13,261 bases of DNA from Anaerolineaceae bacterium UBA5224 (GTDB lineage: Bacteria > Chloroflexota > Anaerolineae > Anaerolineales > Anaerolineaceae): contig DHUW01000041.1 of NCBI GenBank assembly GCA_002409365.1, forward strand, positions 41,792 through 55,052. Direction: 5' to 3'. Made by a program: the position numbers and the translations under genes. Below, piece after piece: positions 1 to 5,634 of the stretch. The notes beneath the pieces are model-generated. The model worked only from the letters and a program-made list of their open reading frames with translations. It was not told the origin of the DNA and searched no databases. Every line of letters starts with the position of its first letter. Position 1 is the stretch's first letter.

Positions 1-462
1 CTGGGCGCAGTCTCAGCTGACCACCTGGTCAAGACCTCACTTGAAGATATTCAAAGCCTGGCGCAATCTGAAACAGTGGCGGTTTCGCTGCCCGGAACGC
101 CTTTTGGTCTGGCGCAAAGGGAATATACCCCTGCCCGTGTCATTATCGACGCTGGTGGCTATCTCGCCCTGGCAACTGACCTCAACCCCGGTACGACCTG
201 GAACGAATCAATGCAGTTCATCCAGGCGCTTTCCTGCCGTTATCTCAAGCTGACCCCCGCGGAAGCCTTGGCAGCCTCCACCATTAACTCTGCGAAGGCG
301 ATCTCGCGCGATGCCTTGGTAGGCTCCATCGAACCGGGCAAGCAAGCCGATTTGCTGATCCTGACAGTGGATGACTATCGTAATCTTAGTTACCGCTACG
401 GTACTAACCTGGTTGATACGGTTATAAAGAAGGGCGAGCTCTATAGGAGCAACTCCCTATAA
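1..462 (+). CDS. hutI: Imidazolonepropionase (HutI), C-terminal part, 5' truncated by window edge
   Basis: Hydrolyses 4-imidazolone-5-propanoate to N-formimino-L-glutamate, the third step of histidine degradation, in the cytosol. Frame 1 is open from base 1, giving 153 residues of a protein usually about 410 long, so the start lies outside the window. Visible family motifs, numbered from the window edge: GAVSADHL at 2-9 (the His belongs to the amidohydrolase core), SLPGTPFGLA at 29-38, and ALATDLNPGT at 56-65, whose Asp60 matches the catalytic/metal-site Asp of amidohydrolases. Then come KLTPAEALAASTINSAKAI and the C-terminal GSIEPGKQADLLIL strand that closes the small beta domain, ending in the typical NLVDTVIKKGELY. 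A GTG at base 76 lies inside a conserved motif and is not the start. No other hut gene is in view, so whether it belongs to a hut operon is unknown. Assignment is firm by recognition of the family sequence. Confidence 0.93.
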   Translation: MGAVSADHLVKTSLEDIQSLAQSETVAVSLPGTPFGLAQREYTPARVIIDAGGYLALATDLNPGTTWNESMQFIQALSCRYLKLTPAEALAASTINSAKAISRDALVGSIEPGKQADLLILTVDDYRNLSYRYGTNLVDTVIKKGELYRSNSL

Positions 463-472
463 AAAAGTTTTT
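442..472 (+). terminator. Possible rho-independent terminator at hutI end
   Basis: TATAGGAG (442-449) can pair with CTCCCTATA (453-461) with one bulged base and a three-base CAA loop. A run of five T begins at 468 after an A-rich spacer. The 3' arm overlaps the hutI stop codon. The A6-G spacer between stem and T-run is unusual and weakens the call. Confidence 0.4.
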
Positions 473-501
473 GAAGTCCAAATTTCGGTCTTTTTGCAGA
501 C

Positions 502-510
502 TGATATAAT
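502..510 (+). promoter_or_regulatory. Extended -10 promoter directly abutting the LysM lipoprotein start
   Basis: TGATATAAT is a consensus TGn-extended -10 with a perfect TATAAT at 505-510. No convincing -35 exists at the usual distance. If base 510 is position -7, transcription starts at 517, which is the A of the ATG start codon. There is no Shine-Dalgarno sequence between the hexamer and the ATG. The transcript is therefore probably leaderless. Confidence 0.65.
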
Positions 511-516
511 CACAAA

Positions 517-1554
517 ATGAAACTCAACCGGCTTTATGCCTCTTTCCTTTTGTTTCTGTTGTTTACGATTGTTCTATCTGGTTGCCTGGTGGAAATTGAA
601 TACCCTCCTACCAAAACAATTGCCCCAACCAACACCATCACCTTGCAACCTAGTAAAACCCTGACACCCAGCCCGACACCTACCGAAAAAGCAACACTCG
701 CGCCAACCAGCACGCGGACGCCTACGCCTGCCCCGGTAACCTGGACGGTCGAAAAGGGTGATGAACTGATGGCGATCGCATTTTTCTATGGCATCACCCT
801 GGACGAGCTGTTGGCAGCCAACCCCTCGGTTACCCCAAATTGGATGAGGGTGGGTACCGTTCTAGAGATCCCCGTCACGCCCACTCCAATTCCCACCAAC
901 ACGCCCACCCCCACTGCCACAAGCACCCCTCAATCCCTGCAATCGCAAACCCCGACCCCTTCCGGTCCGTTGAAAATTCAGGGTGAACCAAGCTGTTTTC
1001 CTGACGCGTTGGGAATTTTGAATTGCCTGGCGCTGCTCAAAAACGAAGGCAATGAAACCCTCGAGAACCCCTCTCTTTCCTTCACCCTCACTGCAAAAGC
1101 AGACAATTTTGAGAGCGAACTGATTGTTTTTGCGCCGCTCAACCTGCTGCCGGCTGAAGGCAGCCTGCCAGTCTTAGCTTCTTTCCCTTCACCCGTACCA
1201 GAAGAGTATGATCTTGAGGTTCAAATCGATTCCTGGCTGCCAACCATGCCAGACGATAACCGTTACGCTGAGACTAAGATCACTGCCAGCCAGATCAGTC
1301 TATCAGATGACAGCCTCCTTGCTTACGTGAAAGGTCAGATCAACCTGGAAAGCGATGGACGGGATATCGCCTCTCTGTGGCTGCTGGCGACAGCTTATGA
1401 CGAAGACGGACACCCCATCGGTCTCCGCCGTTGGGAAGCCAGATTACCACTGACGAAGACAGAAAACCTTTTTTTCAATACCATTGTCTATTCCCTGGGT
1501 CCTGCCATCCATAAAGTGGAGTTAACGGCAGAAGCCAGGTACCAGAATCCGTGA
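517..1554 (+). CDS. LysM-domain lipoprotein with Thr/Pro-rich linkers
   Basis: Predicted membrane-anchored extracellular protein of 345 residues. A lipoprotein signal peptide occupies residues 1-22, with lipobox LSGC and the acylated Cys at 23. A Thr/Pro-rich stretch runs over about 31-73. One LysM domain follows at about 74-120 (begins VTWTVEKGDELMAIAFFYGI, ends VGTVLEIPV), the fold that binds N-acetylglucosamine-containing glycans such as peptidoglycan. A second Thr/Pro-rich linker lies at 121-150. The C-terminal 190 residues look beta-rich (alternating hydrophobic pattern, LKNEGNETLENPSLSFTL) and may be an Ig-like or FxLYD-like domain, but I do not recognise it firmly. The low-complexity linkers suggest a wall-spanning spacer. 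The start is fixed by the signal peptide and by the -10 element six bases before the ATG. folP follows after 6 bases and is probably co-transcribed. Confidence 0.85.
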   Translation: MKLNRLYASFLLFLLFTIVLSGCLVEIEYPPTKTIAPTNTITLQPSKTLTPSPTPTEKATLAPTSTRTPTPAPVTWTVEKGDELMAIAFFYGITLDELLAANPSVTPNWMRVGTVLEIPVTPTPIPTNTPTPTATSTPQSLQSQTPTPSGPLKIQGEPSCFPDALGILNCLALLKNEGNETLENPSLSFTLTAKADNFESELIVFAPLNLLPAEGSLPVLASFPSPVPEEYDLEVQIDSWLPTMPDDNRYAETKITASQISLSDDSLLAYVKGQINLESDGRDIASLWLLATAYDEDGHPIGLRRWEARLPLTKTENLFFNTIVYSLGPAIHKVELTAEARYQNP

Positions 1555-1560
1555 GGTCAT

Positions 1561-2427
1561 ATGCGGTCCGAACTCTTCCCCGAACTTGATATAAAAACCT
1601 ATATCATGGGCATTATCAACCTGACCCCCGATAGTTTCTCGGGAGATGGGCTGCTGAAACAGTCGGATGTTGAGTCTGCTGCCCTGGCGCAAGCTCTTCG
1701 TTTTGTTCAAGATGGCGCAGATGTCCTGGATATTGGAGCGGAATCGACACGACCGGGTTCGCGCAAGCTGGGGGCAAATGAGGAACTCGAGCGCATGCTG
1801 CCCGCGCTGAGCCTGATCCGAAAGGAACTGCCTGATGCTCTTATTTCAGTCGACACCTACAAAGCCGAAACTGCCCGAGCCTGCCTGGGGTTGGGTGCGG
1901 ACATCATTAACGACGTCTGGGGTTTCCAATATGACCGGCAAATGGCGGGGGTAGTGGCAGAGTATGACGCCACGGCTGTCTTGATGCACAACCGCGAGTC
2001 TGGCACGCGAACAGTCAGCAGCGACCTGGGTGGACGCTATGAGGATGTGGAATATGAAGACATCGTCAGCGAGGTTCACAGTTGGTTGTCAACATCTGTG
2101 GAAATCGCCCATGCAGCGGGAGTAAGCGACGACAAGATCATCATTGACCCGGGTATCGGCTTTGGTAAGACCATTGATCAAAACCTCTTTTTGCTCAAGC
2201 ACATTGATGCGCTTCTCGACATGGGTTATCCAATTTTGCTCGGTGTTTCAAGAAAAGGCTTTATCGGACACACCTTAGATTTACCCCGGGGCGAGCGTTT
2301 GGAAGGCAGCCTGGCTGCAAACGCCTGGGGAGTGATGAAGGGGGCTTCGATTTTGCGCGTTCACGATGTAAAGGAAACTGTGCGCCTGGCACGCATGCTC
2401 GATGCCATACGAAACGCCACAGAATAA
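1561..2427 (+). CDS. folP: Dihydropteroate synthase (FolP)
   Basis: Condenses p-aminobenzoate with 6-hydroxymethyl-7,8-dihydropterin diphosphate to give dihydropteroate in folate synthesis; cytosolic TIM barrel. The 288 residues are normal for the family. Motifs in order: GIINLTPDSFSGDG (17-30, pterin-diphosphate loop 1), DIGAESTRPGS (57-67, loop 2), SVDTYK (96-101), INDVWGF (116-122), LMHN (141-144), DPGIGFGKT (196-204, pterin site), GVSRKGFIG (228-236, with Lys232), RVHDV (266-270). Compared from memory with E. coli FolP, the spacing after STRPG shows no insertion of the kind found in sulfonamide-resistant Sul enzymes. The ATG at 1561 is preceded by GAGG overlapping the stop of the LysM gene (1553-1556), so the two are likely translationally linked. 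No other folate genes are in view. Confidence 0.96.
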   Translation: MRSELFPELDIKTYIMGIINLTPDSFSGDGLLKQSDVESAALAQALRFVQDGADVLDIGAESTRPGSRKLGANEELERMLPALSLIRKELPDALISVDTYKAETARACLGLGADIINDVWGFQYDRQMAGVVAEYDATAVLMHNRESGTRTVSSDLGGRYEDVEYEDIVSEVHSWLSTSVEIAHAAGVSDDKIIIDPGIGFGKTIDQNLFLLKHIDALLDMGYPILLGVSRKGFIGHTLDLPRGERLEGSLAANAWGVMKGASILRVHDVKETVRLARMLDAIRNATE

Positions 2428-2432
2428 CTTCA

Positions 2433-2466
2433 GTCATTGCGAGCCTTCGAAGAAGGCGTGGCAATC
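2433..2466. repeat. Dispersed-type palindromic intergenic repeat (GTCATTGCGAG...GGCAATC)
   Basis: The element starts GTCATTGCGAG, contains a perfect inner hairpin GCCTTC-gaa-GAAGGC (2443-2457), and closes with GGCAATC. The outer ATTGC (2436-2440) pairs with GCAAT (2461-2465). I recall GTCATTGCGAG...GCAATC elements as dispersed intergenic repeats in diverse bacteria, including Chloroflexota. Only one copy is in this window, so the repetitive nature is recall, not something seen here. Its position just after the folP stop means it could also act as the folP transcript end, although there is no T-run. Confidence 0.6.
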
Positions 2467-2494
2467 GGCCTTTGAACTTTTCACAAGACATACA

Positions 2495-2515
2495 GAACGG
2501 TGCAAGACTCCGTTC
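2495..2515. repeat. Hairpin GAACGG / CCGTTC in the folP-lipoprotein gap
   Basis: GAACGG (2495-2500) pairs with CCGTTC (2510-2515) around a nine-base loop. A similar GAACGG...GTTCCC hairpin lies at 3403-3423, also downstream of a gene. Both may be degenerate copies of one intergenic element. There is no T-run, so a terminator is not supported. Confidence 0.35.
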
Positions 2516-2559
2516 CCCACATAGGCACGGAACTATACAGCACTGTTTTCGTCTTAATC

Positions 2560-2593
2560 CCAAGAGAGTAAAACTATCCTCCTCTCTTTGGAG
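2560..2593 (+). promoter_or_regulatory. 5' leader hairpin overlapping the ribosome binding site of the coiled-coil lipoprotein
   Basis: CCAAGAGAG (2560-2568) can pair with CTCTCTTTGG (2582-2591) with one bulged T. The last two G of the 3' arm are the first two of the GGAG ribosome binding site (2590-2593), which sits five bases before the ATG at 2599. Folding could partly hide the ribosome site. Whether it regulates anything is inference. Confidence 0.4.
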
Positions 2594-2598
2594 TTAAG

Positions 2599-3321
2599 AT
2601 GAAGAAGACTTTCTTTTTCCTTTTTCTGGCGCTCGCAATCACGCTTTTTGGCTGCCAGCCGTTAGTACCGACCGATACCGCTGAACTAGACCAGTTGCGG
2701 GAGCAAAATCAAAACCTTTCGCAGCAATTGCTTGAAGCTCAACAGCAGGTCAACGACCTCCAGGCGCAGGTGAACGCGCTTTCCACCCAGGTAGCCCAGC
2801 TTCAACCCACACCCGTCCAGGAAGGTTCCAACCAGGGTCTGGCGGCGACTATTCTGCCGCTTTTACAAGCGAAAGATTACACCACCCTTGCAACCTTCAT
2901 TCATCCCCAGGCTGGTTTGCGATTTTCGCCCCAACTTTTTATCCACACCGAAACCGACCTGGTCTTCACCCGTGAGCAGGTGGCAAATTTTGGTTCGAAT
3001 AGGGCTATTTACACCTGGGGAACCCATGCTGCCAAGGGTGACGCCATCGAAATGAGCGTGGGCGATTATTGGGACGTATATGTGATACCTCTGAATCCAG
3101 GTCAGGATTGGGTGATAGTTGGGAAGGGTGAAGAATTGCCTTCCATTGCGATTGACAATTTTTTCGAGGTGTATCCCCAGGGTGATTTTGTGGATTTTCT
3201 AAAACCTGGTACTGCAGAGGTTGGAAATCTGGACTGGCAACTACTGCGTCTGGTCTTTGAACAAGCTGCCGATGGCGCCTGGTATCTTTCCGGAATCATT
3301 CACGACAACTGGGTGCCGTAA
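2599..3321 (+). CDS. Coiled-coil lipoprotein of unknown function
   Basis: A 240-residue predicted lipoprotein. The signal peptide is 1-18 with lipobox LFGC and acylated Cys19. Residues about 28-70 form a Gln/Leu/Val-rich heptad pattern (LDQLREQNQNLSQQLLEAQQ and onward), a likely coiled coil for oligomerisation or as a stalk. A short PTPVQEG linker leads to a globular domain at about 80-240. It holds LATFIHPQAGLRFSP, WGTHAAKGDAIEMSV, and a C-terminal WYLSGIIHDNW. The HP..G.RFSP pattern reminds me of secreted lipoproteins found in Firmicutes and Chloroflexota, but I know no biochemical function for them. The ATG at 2599 has GGAG five bases upstream and starts the signal peptide directly. It lies 171 bases after folP, separated by hairpin structure, so it may have its own promoter; I found no convincing one. 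Confidence 0.82.
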   Translation: MKKTFFFLFLALAITLFGCQPLVPTDTAELDQLREQNQNLSQQLLEAQQQVNDLQAQVNALSTQVAQLQPTPVQEGSNQGLAATILPLLQAKDYTTLATFIHPQAGLRFSPQLFIHTETDLVFTREQVANFGSNRAIYTWGTHAAKGDAIEMSVGDYWDVYVIPLNPGQDWVIVGKGEELPSIAIDNFFEVYPQGDFVDFLKPGTAEVGNLDWQLLRLVFEQAADGAWYLSGIIHDNWVP

Positions 3322-3402
3322 AAATCACTGTGAGGGAGCGGAACTAACGAGACAATCAGCCTTTGCATTGAATATCAAAGGAATTTTTTCCTTGCTGAGA
3401 AC

Positions 3403-3423
3403 GGAACGCCCAATGCGCGTTCC
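3403..3423. repeat. Hairpin GGAACGC / GCGTTCC in the convergent gap
   Basis: GGAACGC (3403-3409) pairs perfectly with GCGTTCC (3417-3423) around a seven-base loop. It resembles the 2495-2515 hairpin (shared GAACGG and GTTCCC ends). It lies between two converging genes. No T-run follows on either strand. Confidence 0.4.
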
Positions 3424-3472
3424 CTGCGACATTTAATTCCTAAAAAAGGATTTCCTTACACGACTGAATCAT

Positions 3473-3508
3473 GGAAACAAAAAGCCGGGTCCAAAAACTG
3501 AACCCGGC
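3473..3508 (-). terminator. Rho-independent terminator of dnaK
   Basis: Read on the minus strand, GCCGGGT and ACCCGGC (3502-3508 with 3484-3490) form a perfect 7-bp GC-rich stem, followed at once by TTTTTGTTTCC. It begins 24 bases after the dnaK stop. A small extra hairpin, GTTGC-gaa-GCAAC (3514-3526), lies between the stop and the terminator. Confidence 0.85.
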
Positions 3509-3531
3509 CTACGGTTGCTTCGCAACTTACT

Positions 3532-5460
3532 TTATGCTTCGGTGAATTCACCTTCAACCACATCGTCATCATCACCGCTGGGTTTCTGCTGACCAGGCTG
3601 TGGGCCAGCCTGTCCACCAAATCCACCTGTCGGGCCGCCACTCGTGGGACCACCACCCTGCTGATAGGCTGCATTACCAATTTTTTGCATGCTTTCCTGC
3701 AGTGCATTGGTTGCATTCGTTATGGCGCTGACGTCCTCACCTGCCAGGGAACCGCGCAAGACCTGGATCTTGGCTTCGGCGTCGTTGCGCATGGCAACGT
3801 CCACCTTATCGCCCAGTTCCCGCAGGGTCTTTTCTGACTGGTAAGCAACACTGTCGCCCATATTTCGGGCTTCAATCAACGCTTTGCGGCGGTCGTCTTC
3901 AGCCTTATTCTGGTTGGCTTCACGCACCATCCGTTCAACATCGCTTTTGTCGAGGTTTGTCGAAGCAGTGATGGTCACTTTTTGCTCCTTGCCGCTGGCC
4001 TTATCTTTGGCAGTCACGCTCAGGATGCCATTGGCGTCGATATCAAAGGTGACCTCGACCTGTGGAATACCGCGTCCCGCTGGTGGAATACCATCCAAGC
4101 GGAAACGACCAAGTGTATTGTTATCGCTCGCCATTGGGCGTTCACCCTGCAGTACATGGATATCCACGGCTGTCTGATTATCTTCAGCGGTACTAAAAAC
4201 TTCAGTCTTTTTGACCGGAATCGTAGTATTGCGTTCGATCAAGCGGGTCATCACACCACCCAGGGTTTCAAGACCCAGAGAAAGTGGAGTTACGTCCAGC
4301 AGCAAAACATCCTTGACGTCACCAGCCAGCACGCCGCCTTGAATGGCAGCACCAACCGAGACAACTTCATCAGGGTTGACACCCTTATTGGGCTCTTTGC
4401 CATTGGTCATTTTCTTGACAAGTTCCTGCACCATGGGCATACGGGTTGCGCCCCCTACCAAAACGACTTCATCGATTTGATCAATGGTCAAATTGGCGTC
4501 TTTAATGGCCGCATCAAAGGGTATGCGGGTCCGCTGGAGCAAATTTTCAGTCATTTGTTCAAACTTCGATCGGGTAAGCTTCAAAAGCAAGTGTTTTGGT
4601 CCATTAGCATCGGCTGTGATGTAAGGCAGATTGATCTCGGTCTCGAGCACAGAGCTGAGTTCGATCTTTGCCTTTTCAGCTGCTTCACGTAGACGCTGCA
4701 GAGCCTGGCGATCTTTGCGCAGGTCAATGCCTTGTTCTTTCATGAATTCATCAGCAGCCCAATTGACAATTACGTTGTCCCAATCATCACCGCCCAGGTG
4801 AGTATCACCGTGGGTAGCCTTGACTTCCACTACACCGCCACCAACTTCGAGCAGGGAGACATCAAACGTTCCACCACCCAGGTCAAATACCAGGATGATC
4901 TCGTTTTCTTTCTTCTCCAACCCATAGGCAAGGGCAGATGCAGTCGGCTCATTGATGATGCGCATCACTTCCAGACCGGCAATCTTGCCGGCGTCTTTGG
5001 TTGCCTGGCGCTGACTGTCATTGAAGTATGCCGGGACCGTAATAACAGCCTGGGTCACTTTTTCGCCCAGGTAAGCTTCGGCATCTGCTTTTAGTTTGCC
5101 AAGGATCATGGCAGAAATCTCTTGTGGGGTGTAGGTTTGACCAGTAACAGGCACTTCAATACGTGCATCTCCGGTTGGACCTTCAACCACTTTATATGAC
5201 ACCATTTTGCGTTCTTGTTCAACTTCGCTATAGCGGCGCCCCATGAAGCGCTTTACGGACGAAATCGTGTTTTCCGGGTTTACTACAGCCTGTCGCTTGG
5301 CGGTGTTGCCAACCAGGCGTTCCCCGTTTTTGTTAAATGCTACAACTGAAGGTAATAAACGCGAACCTTCAGAAGTCGTGATCACAACGGGTGATCCGCC
5401 TTCGACAACGGATACTACGCTGTTTGTTGTTCCTAAGTCAATTCCAATAATTTTTCCCAT
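3532..5460 (-). CDS. dnaK: Chaperone protein DnaK (Hsp70)
   Basis: ATP-dependent cytosolic chaperone, normally working with DnaJ and GrpE. The 642 residues are typical. The nucleotide-binding domain starts MGKIIGIDLGTTNSVV (phosphate 1). It has AYFNDSQRQATKDAGKIAGL, EPTASALAYG, phosphate 2 DLGGGTFDVSLLE, HLGGDDWDN and the adenosine motif VLVGGATRMPMVQELVKK. The linker DVLLLDVTPLSLGLE at about 385 leads to the substrate-binding domain (FDIDANGILSVTAKDKASGK) and the helical lid. The tail is Gly/Pro/Gln-rich and ends in the acidic DDDDVVEGEFTEA, usual for bacterial DnaK. I start at ATG 5460 rather than the GTG six bases upstream: GAGGAG (5471-5466) overlaps that GTG and sits five bases before the ATG. 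No grpE, dnaJ or hrcA is adjacent; the gene has a terminator behind it and another hairpin ahead, so it appears monocistronic. Confidence 0.98.
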   Translation of the reverse strand: MGKIIGIDLGTTNSVVSVVEGGSPVVITTSEGSRLLPSVVAFNKNGERLVGNTAKRQAVVNPENTISSVKRFMGRRYSEVEQERKMVSYKVVEGPTGDARIEVPVTGQTYTPQEISAMILGKLKADAEAYLGEKVTQAVITVPAYFNDSQRQATKDAGKIAGLEVMRIINEPTASALAYGLEKKENEIILVFDLGGGTFDVSLLEVGGGVVEVKATHGDTHLGGDDWDNVIVNWAADEFMKEQGIDLRKDRQALQRLREAAEKAKIELSSVLETEINLPYITADANGPKHLLLKLTRSKFEQMTENLLQRTRIPFDAAIKDANLTIDQIDEVVLVGGATRMPMVQELVKKMTNGKEPNKGVNPDEVVSVGAAIQGGVLAGDVKDVLLLDVTPLSLGLETLGGVMTRLIERNTTIPVKKTEVFSTAEDNQTAVDIHVLQGERPMASDNNTLGRFRLDGIPPAGRGIPQVEVTFDIDANGILSVTAKDKASGKEQKVTITASTNLDKSDVERMVREANQNKAEDDRRKALIEARNMGDSVAYQSEKTLRELGDKVDVAMRNDAEAKIQVLRGSLAGEDVSAITNATNALQESMQKIGNAAYQQGGGPTSGGPTGGFGGQAGPQPGQQKPSGDDDDVVEGEFTEA

Positions 5461-5496
5461 ATTCACTCCTCATCTGATAATTTCAGTCTGTTTTTT

Positions 5497-5540
5497 TTAT
5501 GTACATATACTATAACGATTGAGTGCAAGAGAAATGTTAA
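5497..5540 (-). promoter_or_regulatory. Candidate dnaK promoter region
   Basis: On the minus strand TTAACA (5540-5535) precedes TATAGT (5514-5509) with 20 bases between, or GTTATA (5516-5511) with 18, so neither pairing is ideal. A ten-base palindrome TATGTACATA (5498-5507) follows near the expected transcript start. TTGCACTC (5528-5521) looks like one arm of a CIRCE operator, but the second arm is absent. This is the best promoter candidate, weakly supported. Confidence 0.35.
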
Positions 5541-5571
5541 TATCGGGTTGGAAATTTGTTGACAGAAGACA

Positions 5572-5596
5572 ACGGAGGGACTAAAAGTCCCTCCGT
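5572..5596 (-). terminator. Perfect 11-bp hairpin terminator behind the phosphohexomutase gene
   Basis: ACGGAGGGACT (5572-5582) and AGTCCCTCCGT (5586-5596) form a perfect stem around an AAA loop (TTT on the minus strand). It lies 38 bases after the stop of the minus-strand mutase gene and before the dnaK promoter. The following minus-strand sequence TGTCTTCTGTC is only moderately T-rich, so termination may be incomplete or rely on other factors. Confidence 0.65.
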
Positions 5597-5634
5597 ATTA
5601 TCCTGATCATCAGTAAAAAGTACGTAATCTTAAG

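Noticed and set aside
1741..1800. Sul-type sulfonamide-resistance insertion in folP
   Set aside because: The spacing after STRPG matches a standard chromosomal enzyme; no extra residues are present.
2261..2563. 100-codon minus-strand frame over the folP end and the following gap
   Set aside because: Overlaps folP antisense, and its middle is the translation of the palindromic repeat.
3378..3393. AAGGAA-TTTT-TTCCTT hairpin as terminator of the coiled-coil lipoprotein
   Set aside because: The stem is short and AT-rich and is not followed by a T-run.
3982..4692. 236-codon plus-strand frame opposite dnaK
   Set aside because: Antisense shadow of a highly conserved gene; the translation has no recognisable domain.
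5461..5466. Upstream GTG start of dnaK
   Set aside because: It overlaps the GAGGAG ribosome site that serves the ATG at 5460, and the family N-terminus begins there.
5503..5528. CIRCE operator upstream of dnaK
   Set aside because: Only one arm-like sequence (TTGCACTC on the minus strand) is present; the position nine bases away does not contain the complementary arm.
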